Positions 16,891 through 26,351 of a DNA stretch of 64,000 bases are shown here, piece after piece. A program made the translations under genes and the position numbers. A model generated the notes under the pieces. It searched no databases and had not been told where the DNA came from. It saw nothing but the letters and a program-made list of their open reading frames with translations. The stretch is from Alteromonas sp. LOR (lineage in GTDB: Bacteria; Pseudomonadota; Gammaproteobacteria; Enterobacterales; Alteromonadaceae). The stretch's first letter is position 1. The number at the start of each line of letters is the position of its first letter. The DNA lies in NCBI RefSeq assembly GCF_000753865.1, contig NZ_JQFW01000001.1, positions 62,001 to 126,000 on the forward strand. The letters run 5' to 3'.

Positions 16891-17925
16891 TTAAGCCTCT
16901 CTTGGAAATACTGCTAACGGGTGAGTGGTAATAAGCTGCATATGCGCACGCTCACCTGGCTTAATCGCGTTTTCGTGACTTACGCGTACTTTAAGCTGAC
17001 TGCCGTTATCGTGGGTGACAGCATAAAGTCGGCTTTCACCCTCATAACGCACCCAGTCTACCGTGCCATTGGGCGAGGCATGAGTAGCGTCTAAACTTAA
17101 ATCGTCTGGGCGAACCAGTAGGTCTACTAAGCCGTTTGCGTTTTGAAGTGGCGTACCCGGCACGCGGCCAATATCGGTAATCACTGTGTTATCTGTATTG
17201 CTCGCGCTATTGTCGAAGCTGGCTTTTAAGAAACTCGCTTCACCCATAAAGCGCGCTACAAAGCGGCTGTTCGGGGTTGAGTAGCATGACTCTGGCGTGT
17301 CTAACTGCTCTAAAACGCCTTTGTTCAAAATGCCAATTCTGTCACCCACACTGAGCGCTTCTTCTTGATCGTGAGTCACCCAAATAGCCGGTACGCCCGC
17401 TTTTTTAAGGGCGTCGCGTATTTCCCAGCGCAAGCTGTCTTTTAGCGCAGCATCAAGGTTTGATAACGGCTCATCAAGTAAAACAAAGGCAGGCTCGTGA
17501 GCCAGGGTTCTTGCCAATGCAACGCGTTGCTTTTGACCGCCAGATAAGCTGGCTGGCTTAACGTCGCGAAAATTGTCTAGCCCCAACAGCGTTAGCCAAT
17601 GATCGGCAAGGGAGGTGTCTTTTAAACGGAAACATACGTTTTGCTGCACAGTAAGGTGAGGAAACAGCGCAAAGTCTTGAAACACCATGCCTACATTGCG
17701 CTTTTCAGGCGGAACATGCTTAGCCGGCGTGCTTGTCCACTTACCTAGGCGAATTTCACCTTCGGATAACGGTATTAGGCCAGCTAGCGCCTGCAAAATA
17801 GTGGTTTTACCGCAGCCTGTAGGCCCTACCAACATGAGTATTTCGTCTTGCCCAAGTTCTAAATTTAACTTGTCGACAACGCGGGTAGACCCATAATTCA
17901 CTGACAAATTACTAACACTTAGCAT
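16891..17925 (-). CDS. fbpC: Iron(III) ABC transporter ATP-binding protein
   Basis: A canonical ABC ATPase: Walker A GPTGCGKTTILQAL, Q-loop VFQDFALFPHLT, signature LSGGQKQRVALARTL, Walker B FVLLDEPLSNLD and the switch VTHDQEEAL. The C-terminal 120 residues form the TOBE-type regulatory domain of the FbpC/PotA class. It directly follows the permease gene (single-base contact). With the FbpA- and FbpB-like genes it makes a complete ferric-iron importer of the inner membrane. Confidence 0.92.
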   Translation of the reverse strand: MLSVSNLSVNYGSTRVVDKLNLELGQDEILMLVGPTGCGKTTILQALAGLIPLSEGEIRLGKWTSTPAKHVPPEKRNVGMVFQDFALFPHLTVQQNVCFRLKDTSLADHWLTLLGLDNFRDVKPASLSGGQKQRVALARTLAHEPAFVLLDEPLSNLDAALKDSLRWEIRDALKKAGVPAIWVTHDQEEALSVGDRIGILNKGVLEQLDTPESCYSTPNSRFVARFMGEASFLKASFDNSASNTDNTVITDIGRVPGTPLQNANGLVDLLVRPDDLSLDATHASPNGTVDWVRYEGESRLYAVTHDNGSQLKVRVSHENAIKPGERAHMQLITTHPLAVFPREA

Positions 17926-19445
17926 TACGAACGTTCATCCTCGGTAACGGTAAATTGGGCTTTTCGTTCGCCCGACAGCATTAGGACTAACCCAACGCCT
18001 GATAATAAAACTAGCAGCAAGCCCGGCACAGCGGCGCGGCCAAAATAGCCTGCTTCGTAAACACGCCACATATAAGTAGCTAGTGTTTCAAACCCCGTTG
18101 GCCCAAGCATAAGGGTAGCCGGGAGCTCTCGCATAGCTTCTAGAAAGACTAATGCAGCACCGGCAATCATACCACGAAGGGTTAGCGGTAGCGTAATTCG
18201 TGTAAAGGCTTCTCTGGGGCTTGCGCCAAGTACTCTTGCCGCTTTTACTAAGCCTGAATCGATATTTTCGGCGGTGGTTCTTACGCTGCCTACTGCCAAT
18301 GGCAAAAAGCGCAGTACGTAAGCCATGACTAGTAGCCCTAGGGTTTGATATAGCGCAGGAAGCTGTAGGCCAACATAAACCAGTGCAGTACCCATAACGA
18401 TGCCAGGTACACCAAAGCCAAAGTAGGTAATGCGCTCCATCAAACGGCCTGCTTTCCCTGCAATAGCAGCATGGGCGACAGGAATTGCCAATAGCACAGC
18501 CACAAGAGCCGCGAGGAAAGAAGCGTGGGCAGAGTTCCATGCATAGCTTAGTTCGAAACCACCGGTTCCCTCACGCACCAGCCAGAGGGTAAATATAGTG
18601 AGAGGCAAAACAATTGCCATAAACACGATGGGCATAGCAGAAAGCAGCATTAAATTGCATTTCCAACGCGCTGGGAAAAGTGACAGGTGTCGACCAGGGC
18701 GCTCTGTTGCACCACTAATGCGACTTTCAATAAATAGGATAAGACCAACTATCACCATAAGCTGTAAGCTCAACATGGCAGCTTGGCTTAAACCAAACGC
18801 ATTATATTCAACGAAAATAACGCGGGTAAAGGTATCGAGGCCCATTATGGCTGGGGTTCCAAAATCGGAAAGCGCATAAAGCGCGGCCAACAAAGCCCCC
18901 GCCGCAATGCTGTTTACTACTCGAGGCAACACTACACGCCAAAGGCTTGCACCTAATGAAAGCCCTAGCGTACGAGCCGCATTCACTAAACTGGCGTCTA
19001 AACTGAGTAAGCTAGAACGCGTGGTCATCATAACAAACGGGTAGGTATACAGGCTCATGACAAGCGCCGAGCCCCACAAGCCGCTGATAGGCGGCGTGGT
19101 GATACCCAGCACGTTTTCTATTTCACCACCGCGACCAAACGAGAAGTACATGGCAAACGCGCCAATATAGCTTGGTAACGCCAGCGGAGCGGCTAATACA
19201 ATTAGCCAAAATCGTTTAAACGGCAATTGCACGTAGGCGGTAAACATTGCCAGCGGCACGCCAATGATCACTGCGCCAATAATGGTCAGTACCATTAATG
19301 CAACCGTGTTGCCTAGTACTCGTAAATTATGAGTATCGAATAATTGCGCACTGTCTTGAGCTAGAGAAAACAAAACGCCGACGGGCAATAAAGCCATCAG
19401 CGCAATGAGTAGTGCCAGTGGATACGACTTTGGCCAATTTGTCAC
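17925..19445 (-). CDS. fbpB: Iron(III) ABC transporter permease
   Basis: A 506-residue polytopic membrane protein with about twelve hydrophobic helices. It is a tandem of two permease modules, each with the cytoplasmic EAA-type loop (NAARTLGLSLGASLWRVVLP in the first, KAARVLGASPREAFTRITLP in the second). This duplicated layout is typical of FbpB/SfuB-type iron permeases. Its start overlaps the end of the binding-protein gene by four bases and its end touches fbpC, so the three are one transcription unit. Confidence 0.92.
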   Translation of the reverse strand: MTNWPKSYPLALLIALMALLPVGVLFSLAQDSAQLFDTHNLRVLGNTVALMVLTIIGAVIIGVPLAMFTAYVQLPFKRFWLIVLAAPLALPSYIGAFAMYFSFGRGGEIENVLGITTPPISGLWGSALVMSLYTYPFVMMTTRSSLLSLDASLVNAARTLGLSLGASLWRVVLPRVVNSIAAGALLAALYALSDFGTPAIMGLDTFTRVIFVEYNAFGLSQAAMLSLQLMVIVGLILFIESRISGATERPGRHLSLFPARWKCNLMLLSAMPIVFMAIVLPLTIFTLWLVREGTGGFELSYAWNSAHASFLAALVAVLLAIPVAHAAIAGKAGRLMERITYFGFGVPGIVMGTALVYVGLQLPALYQTLGLLVMAYVLRFLPLAVGSVRTTAENIDSGLVKAARVLGASPREAFTRITLPLTLRGMIAGAALVFLEAMRELPATLMLGPTGFETLATYMWRVYEAGYFGRAAVPGLLLVLLSGVGLVLMLSGERKAQFTVTEDERS

Positions 19446-20476
19446 AGTACGCCAACATCCCTCATCATATTTAGGGTTGGGCGCAAGTCTGCAAGTTTGC
19501 GGAGGTCGAGTTCAGGGGGAGACAGCGAGGTCAAACTCGCCAGCCCTTCTGGTGCAGCAACATCTTGCACCAATGGAATTTCATAAGCTTCTCGTGCAAG
19601 GTAGCTTTGTACTTCATGAGTCAATAAATAACGAATGAAGTTAACCGGCAGATCGCCATCGCTTAAGGCGACAATGCCCGATGCGTTGACCAAACAGCCC
19701 GCATCGTTGTTGGTGTAGGCTAACGCCACATTAGCGTCAGGCTTGCCCGATTTTAAGCGTAAGGTGTAATAATGATTGGCAAAACCAATATCCACTTCAC
19801 CACGCTCTACGCCCATGACTACACCAAGCTCACCAGCATATTTCTTAGCATTGCGGTTAATGCCTTTTAACCACATACGAGTGGCTTTTTCGCCCTCTAG
19901 CACGCGCATTGCCGTAACGAACGACTGAAATGAAGAGTATGCAGGCGCCCAGCCAATTTTTAGATCGCTGTCGGCTAATGCCATTACGCTATCAGGAATT
20001 TGTTCGAGATTAACGCGCTCGGTGTTGTACGGTATCGTACGTACTCTGCCAGTTACCGGAGACCAGCTAGGATATTGAAAACCGGGCTTTAACTGATTGG
20101 TAATGCTTGCAGGAAGGGGCTTTGCTGCGCCCGAATCGGTAACCATACCAATAGAGCCCGTATCTACCGCCCAGAATAAGTCAGCGCGCTTCACGCCTGC
20201 TTTAGTCTCAGCAACAATGGTATTCGCCAACGCGGCAGAGCCACCGCGGCGAATTTTAAGGCTTAACTTAGGATTGCGTTTTTTAATCGCATCGAGAACA
20301 TTCTCGTAGAGCCCGCCTTCCCCACGCCCTAAATACAGCGTTAGGTCGCCCTCTAACTTGGGTAGCGATTCTACAGAAACGCTACCGGCTACAGATGCGG
20401 CTTGGGCTAAACTGAAAGGTACACTGCCCAATACACCAGCGGCAGCTAAACCTTGTAAGAATGTTCTTCGTTGCAT
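19442..20476 (-). CDS. fbpA: Iron(III) ABC transporter substrate-binding protein
   Basis: The N-terminus has a Tat-type signal (QRRTFLQGLAAAGVLGS, cleavage near AQA), so export of a folded protein is likely. The mature part has the FbpA/FutA fold pattern: LTLYLGRGEGGLYENVL at the start, and a dityrosine iron-binding motif in IGFANHYYTLRL. It captures ferric iron in the periplasm for the FbpB/FbpC importer. It begins nine bases after the end of the upstream periplasmic-protein gene and overlaps fbpB by four bases. Confidence 0.92.
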   Translation of the reverse strand: MQRRTFLQGLAAAGVLGSVPFSLAQAASVAGSVSVESLPKLEGDLTLYLGRGEGGLYENVLDAIKKRNPKLSLKIRRGGSAALANTIVAETKAGVKRADLFWAVDTGSIGMVTDSGAAKPLPASITNQLKPGFQYPSWSPVTGRVRTIPYNTERVNLEQIPDSVMALADSDLKIGWAPAYSSFQSFVTAMRVLEGEKATRMWLKGINRNAKKYAGELGVVMGVERGEVDIGFANHYYTLRLKSGKPDANVALAYTNNDAGCLVNASGIVALSDGDLPVNFIRYLLTHEVQSYLAREAYEIPLVQDVAAPEGLASLTSLSPPELDLRKLADLRPTLNMMRDVGVL

Positions 20477-20485
20477 CTAGGTTCC

Positions 20486-21295
20486 TTAAAATACGTCTTT
20501 ACGGCCTTTCTCTGCTTCTACAAGCAGTACACGCGCTTTGTCTAGTTTGCTTTGCATGGTTTCTACCACGCTACGCACACCGTCTACGCCTTTATCTAGG
20601 GAGATAGCTTGCGGCAATGTAACGTTAAAATCTTTTTCCAACGACTCAACTAATGCAGCGTCTTTTGCAATTAGGTCGCCTTCTACCCCTTCAAAGCGCT
20701 GAAGGTAAGTATCGTGAACTAATGTGGTAGCCACTTCATTAAGCTGCTCTGCATATTTGGCGACAACGCGATCTAGTCGAGTTTTAATATCGTCGATAAC
20801 AGCTGGACCGTTGGTAGGTTCAACTTCAGTGGTTTGCACTTCACCAACCAGACCGCGCTTTTGATATTGCGATGCAAGTTTAACTGCGCCCAGCGCTTGC
20901 CACAAGGCGTGGTTCAATTTCTCTTGCTCGTGACGCACTACATCAAGAGGTTTGCCTTCATCAATGGCCACTTTTACGCCGTAAATACCCTGCCAAATTG
21001 AGGCATAAATAGGGACATACTGAGTTTCAATTGCCGAGTGAAAATCCACTTCTTCCCAATATTCCATTAGGGCGTCTGTTTTAAGGCTTTTATCTTTGTT
21101 GGCGTAGGCATCTACCACACCACCAAACTTGCTTTCCAACCACTCTACTTCTTCAGTATATTCTGTGATGTGAGCGTGCAGATTATTTACATGGTCGCCT
21201 ATAGCTCCATTCGCCATCGCGTGTCCTGTCACCATAGATAGTGACATCACTGATACAGCCAAAAGAGCACTCATTTTTTTCAATGTTGTTGTCAT
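20486..21295 (-). CDS. Periplasmic helical protein at head of iron operon
   Basis: ATG 21295 is preferred: AGGAA stands six bases upstream and a normal signal peptide follows (MTTTLKKMSALLAVSVMSLS, cleavage after HAMA). The open frame extends 12 codons further up, but without support. The mature 240 residues are nearly all helix, with aromatic/acidic stretches such as YWEEVDFHSAIETQYVPIY and ALWQALGAVKLASQ. As first gene after the Fur box, directly before fbpA, it likely helps acquire or store iron in the periplasm. I do not recognise a named family; a distant likeness to periplasmic iron-permease accessory domains is speculative. Confidence 0.75.
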   Translation of the reverse strand: MTTTLKKMSALLAVSVMSLSMVTGHAMANGAIGDHVNNLHAHITEYTEEVEWLESKFGGVVDAYANKDKSLKTDALMEYWEEVDFHSAIETQYVPIYASIWQGIYGVKVAIDEGKPLDVVRHEQEKLNHALWQALGAVKLASQYQKRGLVGEVQTTEVEPTNGPAVIDDIKTRLDRVVAKYAEQLNEVATTLVHDTYLQRFEGVEGDLIAKDAALVESLEKDFNVTLPQAISLDKGVDGVRSVVETMQSKLDKARVLLVEAEKGRKDVF

Positions 21296-21338
21296 ACTTG
21301 TTCCTAAAACATTGTTCTGTAACGTTGGCATCTGCGCA

Positions 21339-21357
21339 AATGATACTTATTATCATT
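21339..21357 (-). promoter_or_regulatory. Fur box of the iron transport operon
   Basis: AATGATACTTATTATCATT is a 19-bp site with perfect 7-bp palindromic arms (AATGATA/TATCATT) and matches the Fur consensus well. It lies 44 bases upstream of the first start codon, in the promoter zone, so iron-replete repression of the whole operon is expected. Confidence 0.85.
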
Positions 21358-21657
21358 AACTAAGTAAAGGCAACTCACCTCGGCTACCGGTTGTATACCT
21401 ATGCTTAAGAGCATGAACTCATTCAATACTGGTCCGTTTTAACACAGGTTCAAAGTGACCTACCCGCCTTGCGCACTCCCGGAAGGCCCGCGACATATTC
21501 GACGGAAGCTGTTTGCTCAAGCGGTAAAAAGCACTGATAGTCATCGCGTTTTGCGTAAGTTAGCGCACTTTTTTATGCGATAGATTATGAGAGTGGCGTT
21601 ATATTAATAAAAATGAGTCTCAGGTACATTAACTCTTTCTTACAAATACGCTAGAAA
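21358..21657. other. Intergenic region without recognised genes
   Basis: Apart from the promoter of the iron operon at its left edge, this stretch holds no open frame, RNA or repeat that I can support. Confidence 0.5.
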
Positions 21658-21687
21658 ACAAAAACCCGCTAAAAAGCGGGTTTTTTT
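21658..21687. terminator. Rho-independent terminator, both directions
   Basis: AAAAACCCGCT and AGCGGGTTTTTTT form a GC-rich stem with A and T runs on either side. On the minus strand it ends the peroxiredoxin transcript. Confidence 0.9.
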
Positions 21688-21712
21688 AATGGAATAGTAG
21701 TGTCTGCAGTGG

Positions 21713-22186
21713 TTATAAACTTTTTAACATCGACTCTGCATCACTGACTTCAAAGCGGCCTGGATCTTCAACGTTAAGCTGTTTCACTTCACCGTCTTCA
21801 ACAAGCATCGAGTAGCGCAACGAACGCACGCCGCCAAAGTTACTTGTATTCATATCTAAGCCTACTTGGCTGGTGAAAAACGCATTTCCATCGGCAAGCA
21901 TAGTAATATGCTCTGCATTATTTGCTTTACCCCACGCGTCCATAACGAATGCGTCGTTTACCGAAAGGCAAATAATACTGTCTACGCCCTTAGCTTTTAT
22001 TTTATCAGCTAATGCGATGTAGCCTGGCAAGTGAGAATGTGAACAGGTTGGCGTAAACGCTCCCGGCACGGCAAACACTACCACGCGTTTTTCAGAAAAA
22101 AGCTCGTTAGTACCAGGATTGGTAATTTCTCCGTCAACTAAAAGGCTAAAATCGACCTCTGGTAAAGTGCTTCCAACTCGTAACAT
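21713..22186 (-). CDS. Peroxiredoxin of the Prx5 family
   Basis: This 157-residue thiol peroxidase has the peroxidatic cysteine Cys48 in VPGAFTPTCSHSHLPG and the conserved Arg in SLRYSMLVEDG. Length and the PGAFTPTCS motif place it in the Prx5/PMP20 group, which reduces hydrogen peroxide and alkyl hydroperoxides using thioredoxin or glutathione. No fused glutaredoxin domain is present. It follows rsmJ by nine bases and is closed by a strong terminator. Confidence 0.93.
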   Translation of the reverse strand: MLRVGSTLPEVDFSLLVDGEITNPGTNELFSEKRVVVFAVPGAFTPTCSHSHLPGYIALADKIKAKGVDSIICLSVNDAFVMDAWGKANNAEHITMLADGNAFFTSQVGLDMNTSNFGGVRSLRYSMLVEDGEVKQLNVEDPGRFEVSDAESMLKSL

Positions 22187-22195
22187 GCTGCTCTC

Positions 22196-23038
22196 CTATT
22201 TATTTTGACACAAATACACATCAAATCTGTGTTTCTTACTTTCAATAGCCATTGATGGTTTTTCACCTGCTAATACATCTGCACTGTTTGGACGTTTAAC
22301 CACCACGCGGTGTGTAGCAAGCTTAAGGGCCGGCGGTAATAACGCATCTGCATCTGGATCGTGACCAAGCAATTGTTGAAACAACCGCATTTCTTTTTTC
22401 ACCAAGGCTGATTTCTTTTTATGTGGGAACATTGGGTCTAAGTAAATAGCATTCACACTCTCACCTTCGAAGTATTGCATCACCTCTGTACTATTTCCAT
22501 GTTGAAGTGAAATTCTCTCAGCAAGTTCTGGAAAATGTATCGCTAGTCGCCGAATACCGTCTTCTAATAACGCGGCAACGATGGGCGAACGCTCTATCAT
22601 GGTAACCTTGCACCCCACACTTGCCATCACAAAGGCATCGCGGCCAAGCCCGGGGGTGGCATCTACAACATGCCAGCTGTCATTCCCTTTTAGGCCAATG
22701 GCTTTCACTATGGGCTCTTTCCTTCCGCCGCCATGCTGCTTGCGATACATGCTGGCAGGAGAGGCAAAATCAACGTCTACGGGCAGTACCTTTTTCTCAC
22801 TGGCATCGGCTAAACCCAACACATTGTCTTTTATCTGTAAGTACAACCCCTCATTGGGTTTGTTTTCTTCTATACGTATCGCCTTGGCCCACTTTACGGC
22901 CACATGGTTAAGTAGCAGGCTGTCACCTTCATATAAGTTACTGCTTGGGTCGGTAGCAACCGTTATCGGCATCAGCACAGAGGAAGTGGGGAGCGAGCGG
23001 TCTGACGCGCTAATGTTTTTATTATTAGGCATTGCCAT
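22196..23038 (-). CDS. rsmJ: 16S rRNA (guanine1516-N2)-methyltransferase
   Basis: An AdoMet methyltransferase with motif I VVDATPGLGRDAFVMAS, acidic loop CKVTMIERSPIV, and the catalytic AIYLDPMFPHKKKSALVKKEM typical of RsmJ (YhiQ), which modifies G1516 in 16S rRNA. ATG 23038 is preferred because AAGGAG lies six bases ahead; the frame stays open a further 108 bases inside recG. With this start the gene overlaps the end of recG by 14 bases, so the two are likely translated from one message. Confidence 0.9.
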   Translation of the reverse strand: MAMPNNKNISASDRSLPTSSVLMPITVATDPSSNLYEGDSLLLNHVAVKWAKAIRIEENKPNEGLYLQIKDNVLGLADASEKKVLPVDVDFASPASMYRKQHGGGRKEPIVKAIGLKGNDSWHVVDATPGLGRDAFVMASVGCKVTMIERSPIVAALLEDGIRRLAIHFPELAERISLQHGNSTEVMQYFEGESVNAIYLDPMFPHKKKSALVKKEMRLFQQLLGHDPDADALLPPALKLATHRVVVKRPNSADVLAGEKPSMAIESKKHRFDVYLCQNK

Positions 23039-25097
23039 ACTGCTCCTTATGACCAATCCACCGATTAATAATGGCCTGCGCATGGGAGGGGTATTTGCCC
23101 CACATGGTATAAGCAATCTCTTGTACTTTAGGGATGAGAGCTGCATCGCGCACTAAATCGGCTATTTTAAGCTCTGCCATGCCGGTCTGCCGCGTGCCCA
23201 TAAACTCACCCGGCCCGCGTATTTCTAAGTCTCGCTGAGCGATATAAAAGCCATCGCTACTTTCTCTCAATACACCTAGTCGCTGAGTGGCGGTTTTAGA
23301 TAGCGGGCTTTGATACATAAGCACACACTGGCTTTCCACCGCGCCACGCCCCACTCGACCGCGCAGCTGATGCAGCTGTGCTAAACCAAGGCGTTCGGGG
23401 TTTTCGATAATCATTATGCTGGCGTTGGGTACGTCTACGCCCACTTCAATAACCGTAGTGGCAACCAGCAAATCAAGCTTACCTTCTTTAAAATCAGCCA
23501 TCACTTGCGCTTTTTCGGCAGATTTCAAACGCCCATGAACTAATCCAACCTGTAAATCTGGCAACGCGGTACGTAGGGTAATGGCAGCCTCTTCGGCGGC
23601 TTGGCACTCTAATACTTCAGATTCATCTATTAACGTACACACCCAATACGCTTGTCTGCCGTTGTCTTTGCATGCCTGACGTACCCGCTCTATAACATCC
23701 GCGCGGCGGGTGTCGGGCAAGACAACGGTAGTAACTGGGGTACGCCCCGGCGGTAGCTCATCAATAATTGACGTGTCTAAGTCGGCGTAGGCCGTCATGG
23801 CAAGGGTACGAGGTATGGGCGTTGCCGTCATAATAAGCTGATGAGGAAAGCGCCCTTGCTGCTCGCCCTTATCTCGCAGTGCAAGTCGCTGATGCACGCC
23901 AAATCGGTGCTGCTCATCAACAATAACTAATGCCAGCTGCTGGTAATTTACGCTTTCTTGGAAAACAGCATGGGTACCCACCAGCATTTGCACATCACCA
24001 GCTTCAAGCCTTGCTAGCACTTCGCTTCGAGCTTTGCCTTTAAGCTTGCCTGCTAACCAGCCTACCTCAATACCTAATGGCTCTAGCCATCCTCTAAAAT
24101 TGTTAGCATGCTGCTCTGCTAATAGCTCGGTGGGCGCCATTAACGCCACTTGATGACCTGCGCCAATGGCTGATAAAGCAGCAAGGGCTGCCACTAAGGT
24201 TTTACCTGAGCCTACATCGCCCTGCACCAGTCTCATCATAGGTCTGGCGCGCTGCATGTCTTGCTGAATATCTTTCACTACCCGCTGCTGTGCGCCGGTA
24301 GGCGAGAATGGCAGCTGTGCCAGCATTTTTTCAATCAGGTTGTCGTCTACTTTTATGGCTATCCCCGGCTGGGCGTCTGACTGCTTACGTACTTTAAGCA
24401 CGCTTAAGTTGTGAGATAATAGCTCTTCAAGAATAAGACGGTATTGCGCAGGGTGAAGCCCCTCTTCTATTTCATGCACATCGGCATCTGGAGGCGGGCG
24501 ATGCACTGTGTGCAGGGCTTCGTTAAGGGAAACTTGATTATCGTAAATACCTTCAGGCAACAAATCTGCTAGAGCGCCTTTATCTAAAAGCGCTAATGCC
24601 TGCTCGGTTAAGTTGCGAAGGGTAAGCTGTTTAATGCCCTCTGTCGTTGGATAAACAGGGGTTAACGATTCTTCAATTGGCGGCGCGTCTTCATCTACCA
24701 CTTTAAATTCGGGATGCATCATTTCGATGCCCCACTTGCCCGTGCGAATTTCGCCAAAGCAGCGAACCACATTGCCTGGAGTCATCATTGTGCGCTGCAC
24801 TGCGCCAAAGTGAAAAAAGCGCAGCGTTATAGTGCCAGTGCCGTCACTAATTTTGACTACCAACATACGCTTTTTGCCGTACTGAATATCGGCATTCATT
24901 ACCTCGCCCTGCACGCTTACATGGGTAAACGGCCGGCACTCGGCAACACTGTAAACGCGAGTTCTGTCTTCATAGCGAAGGGGAAGATGAAAAAGGATAT
25001 CTTGCAGCGTAAACAAGCCGATTTTGTTGAGTTTTTCTGCCACCTTTGCGCCTACCCCTTTAAGGGCAGTGATAGGTGTGGTGGCGAGTGCTTGCAT
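23025..25097 (-). CDS. recG: ATP-dependent DNA helicase RecG
   Basis: The 690-residue protein has the N-terminal wedge/OB domain (about 1-160, with PLRYEDRTRVY) and superfamily 2 motifs: Walker A VQGDVGSGKT, VDEQHRFGVHQR, MTATPIPRTLA, and LHQLRGRVGRG. It ends with the TRG-type segment GTRQTGMAELKIADL. RecG remodels stalled replication forks and Holliday junctions. Length is normal and no defect was seen. Confidence 0.96.
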   Translation of the reverse strand: MQALATTPITALKGVGAKVAEKLNKIGLFTLQDILFHLPLRYEDRTRVYSVAECRPFTHVSVQGEVMNADIQYGKKRMLVVKISDGTGTITLRFFHFGAVQRTMMTPGNVVRCFGEIRTGKWGIEMMHPEFKVVDEDAPPIEESLTPVYPTTEGIKQLTLRNLTEQALALLDKGALADLLPEGIYDNQVSLNEALHTVHRPPPDADVHEIEEGLHPAQYRLILEELLSHNLSVLKVRKQSDAQPGIAIKVDDNLIEKMLAQLPFSPTGAQQRVVKDIQQDMQRARPMMRLVQGDVGSGKTLVAALAALSAIGAGHQVALMAPTELLAEQHANNFRGWLEPLGIEVGWLAGKLKGKARSEVLARLEAGDVQMLVGTHAVFQESVNYQQLALVIVDEQHRFGVHQRLALRDKGEQQGRFPHQLIMTATPIPRTLAMTAYADLDTSIIDELPPGRTPVTTVVLPDTRRADVIERVRQACKDNGRQAYWVCTLIDESEVLECQAAEEAAITLRTALPDLQVGLVHGRLKSAEKAQVMADFKEGKLDLLVATTVIEVGVDVPNASIMIIENPERLGLAQLHQLRGRVGRGAVESQCVLMYQSPLSKTATQRLGVLRESSDGFYIAQRDLEIRGPGEFMGTRQTGMAELKIADLVRDAALIPKVQEIAYTMWGKYPSHAQAIINRWIGHKEQYGNA

Positions 25098-25229
25098 GCA
25101 GCTTAATCCTCAATTCAAACGGTTGATTGTGATACTAAAACGATAAATGAAGTGTAAAGGATTGTTGCGGGGTTGGCGAGTACGCTTTAGGCCAGTTTTT
25201 ACTGACTGGCCTTAGGCTTACACCACTTG

Positions 25230-25937
25230 CTAGTTGGCTTCTAGTGCTTCAGCCTCAGCTTTGGTTATTTGCATTTCACGCCACCAACTTTCATCGGCAA
25301 TCACTTCACCCATGTTATTGATTGCGGGATAAGGAAGACCTTTTCGCGTGCATAACTTAAACAAACGCGGATAACCATTTTGAAATGCCAATGCTTGGCA
25401 CTCTTGTTCTGGTAATTGCTGAGTGTTGTACATACCTGCAATAGTGCGCTGACGCTGGGCTTCATAAAGCACTAACGCTGCCGCTACAGACACGTTTAGC
25501 GACTGCACCATGCCCATCATAGGAATAACAATGTCCTGATCGGCAAGGCCAATCGCTTCGTCAGTGGCACCGTACTTTTCCTGACCAAATAAAATAGCGG
25601 TGGGTTTGGTGTAATCCACGTCACGAAAATCTATTGCCGAGTCAGACAGGTGAGTAACCAGCACCTGCATGTTCTGCGCTTTCAATGTGTCCATGGCGCT
25701 ACCAATATTGTCGTGATTGGTTTGACGCACCCAATCTTGACTACCCATGGCGGTGCCGCCACGAAATTGGTATTTCTTTTCCCACACCGTGTGCACACGA
25801 TGAATGCCTACGGCATCGCAGGTGCGCACGACAGCTGATACATTATGTGGTTTATGCACATTTTCTAAGCAAACCGTAAGGTCGGTTTGCCTTTTGTCCA
25901 GCACAGATCGTATGCGCTGATAACGCTCTGGCGACAT
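25230..25937 (-). CDS. trmH: tRNA (guanosine-18-2'-O)-methyltransferase
   Basis: A SPOUT-class methyltransferase. The N-terminus has the substrate motif LENVHKPHNVSAVVRTCDAVG and the C-terminal knot shows AILFGQEKYGATDEA, IPMMGMVQSLNVSVAAALVLYE. These are the TrmH motifs for 2'-O-methylation of G18 in tRNA. Length (235) is usual. It is part of the minus-strand run spoT-ridA-trmH, starting three bases after ridA. Confidence 0.95.
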   Translation of the reverse strand: MSPERYQRIRSVLDKRQTDLTVCLENVHKPHNVSAVVRTCDAVGIHRVHTVWEKKYQFRGGTAMGSQDWVRQTNHDNIGSAMDTLKAQNMQVLVTHLSDSAIDFRDVDYTKPTAILFGQEKYGATDEAIGLADQDIVIPMMGMVQSLNVSVAAALVLYEAQRQRTIAGMYNTQQLPEQECQALAFQNGYPRLFKLCTRKGLPYPAINNMGEVIADESWWREMQITKAEAEALEAN

Positions 25938-25940
25938 GGC

Positions 25941-26327
25941 TTACTCCGGCAGCTCCATAACTCCGTCTATCTCTATTTGAGCGCCTTTAGGTAGTGCAGA
26001 CACCTGTACCGCAGCGCGTGCTGGGTAAGGCTGGTTGAAATAACGGCTCATTATTTCGTTCACTAACGCAAAGTGACCTAAATCGATAAGAAAGATGTTT
26101 ACCTTTACTAAATCGTTAGTGGTGCCGCCGGCTGCTTCGCACACTGCTTTTAGGTTTTCAAATACCTGAACGGCTTGTGCTTCGAACTCTTCAGACACCA
26201 TTTCCATTGTTTCTGGTACCAGTGGAATTTGACCTGAAACATATACCGTAGTGCCAGCTTTAGCCGCCTGGCTGTAAGTACCAATAGCAGCAGGTGCCTT
26301 ATCGGTCTGAATAATAGACTTAGACAT
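25941..26327 (-). CDS. ridA: RidA family enamine/imine deaminase
   Basis: A 128-residue protein with the family features [20 protein letters not shown], a conserved Arg in [20 protein letters not shown], and the C-terminal EIDGVME. RidA proteins hydrolyse reactive 2-aminoacrylate and related imines that would damage PLP enzymes. It lies between spoT and trmH with short spacers, the usual gammaproteobacterial order. Confidence 0.95.
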   Translation of the reverse strand: MSKSIIQTDKAPAAIGTYSQAAKAGTTVYVSGQIPLVPETMEMVSEEFEAQAVQVFENLKAVCEAAGGTTNDLVKVNIFLIDLGHFALVNEIMSRYFNQPYPARAAVQVSALPKGAQIEIDGVMELPE

Positions 26328-26351
26328 AAATATTCCTAAATTTTGATAAAA

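Noticed and set aside
18088-18540. 150-codon minus-strand frame inside the iron permease gene
   Set aside because: It is a shifted frame within fbpB, which is fully accounted for by motifs and operon overlaps.
22581-23156. 191-codon plus-strand frame opposite rsmJ and recG
   Set aside because: Antisense shadow of two well-supported genes; no ribosome site or family features.
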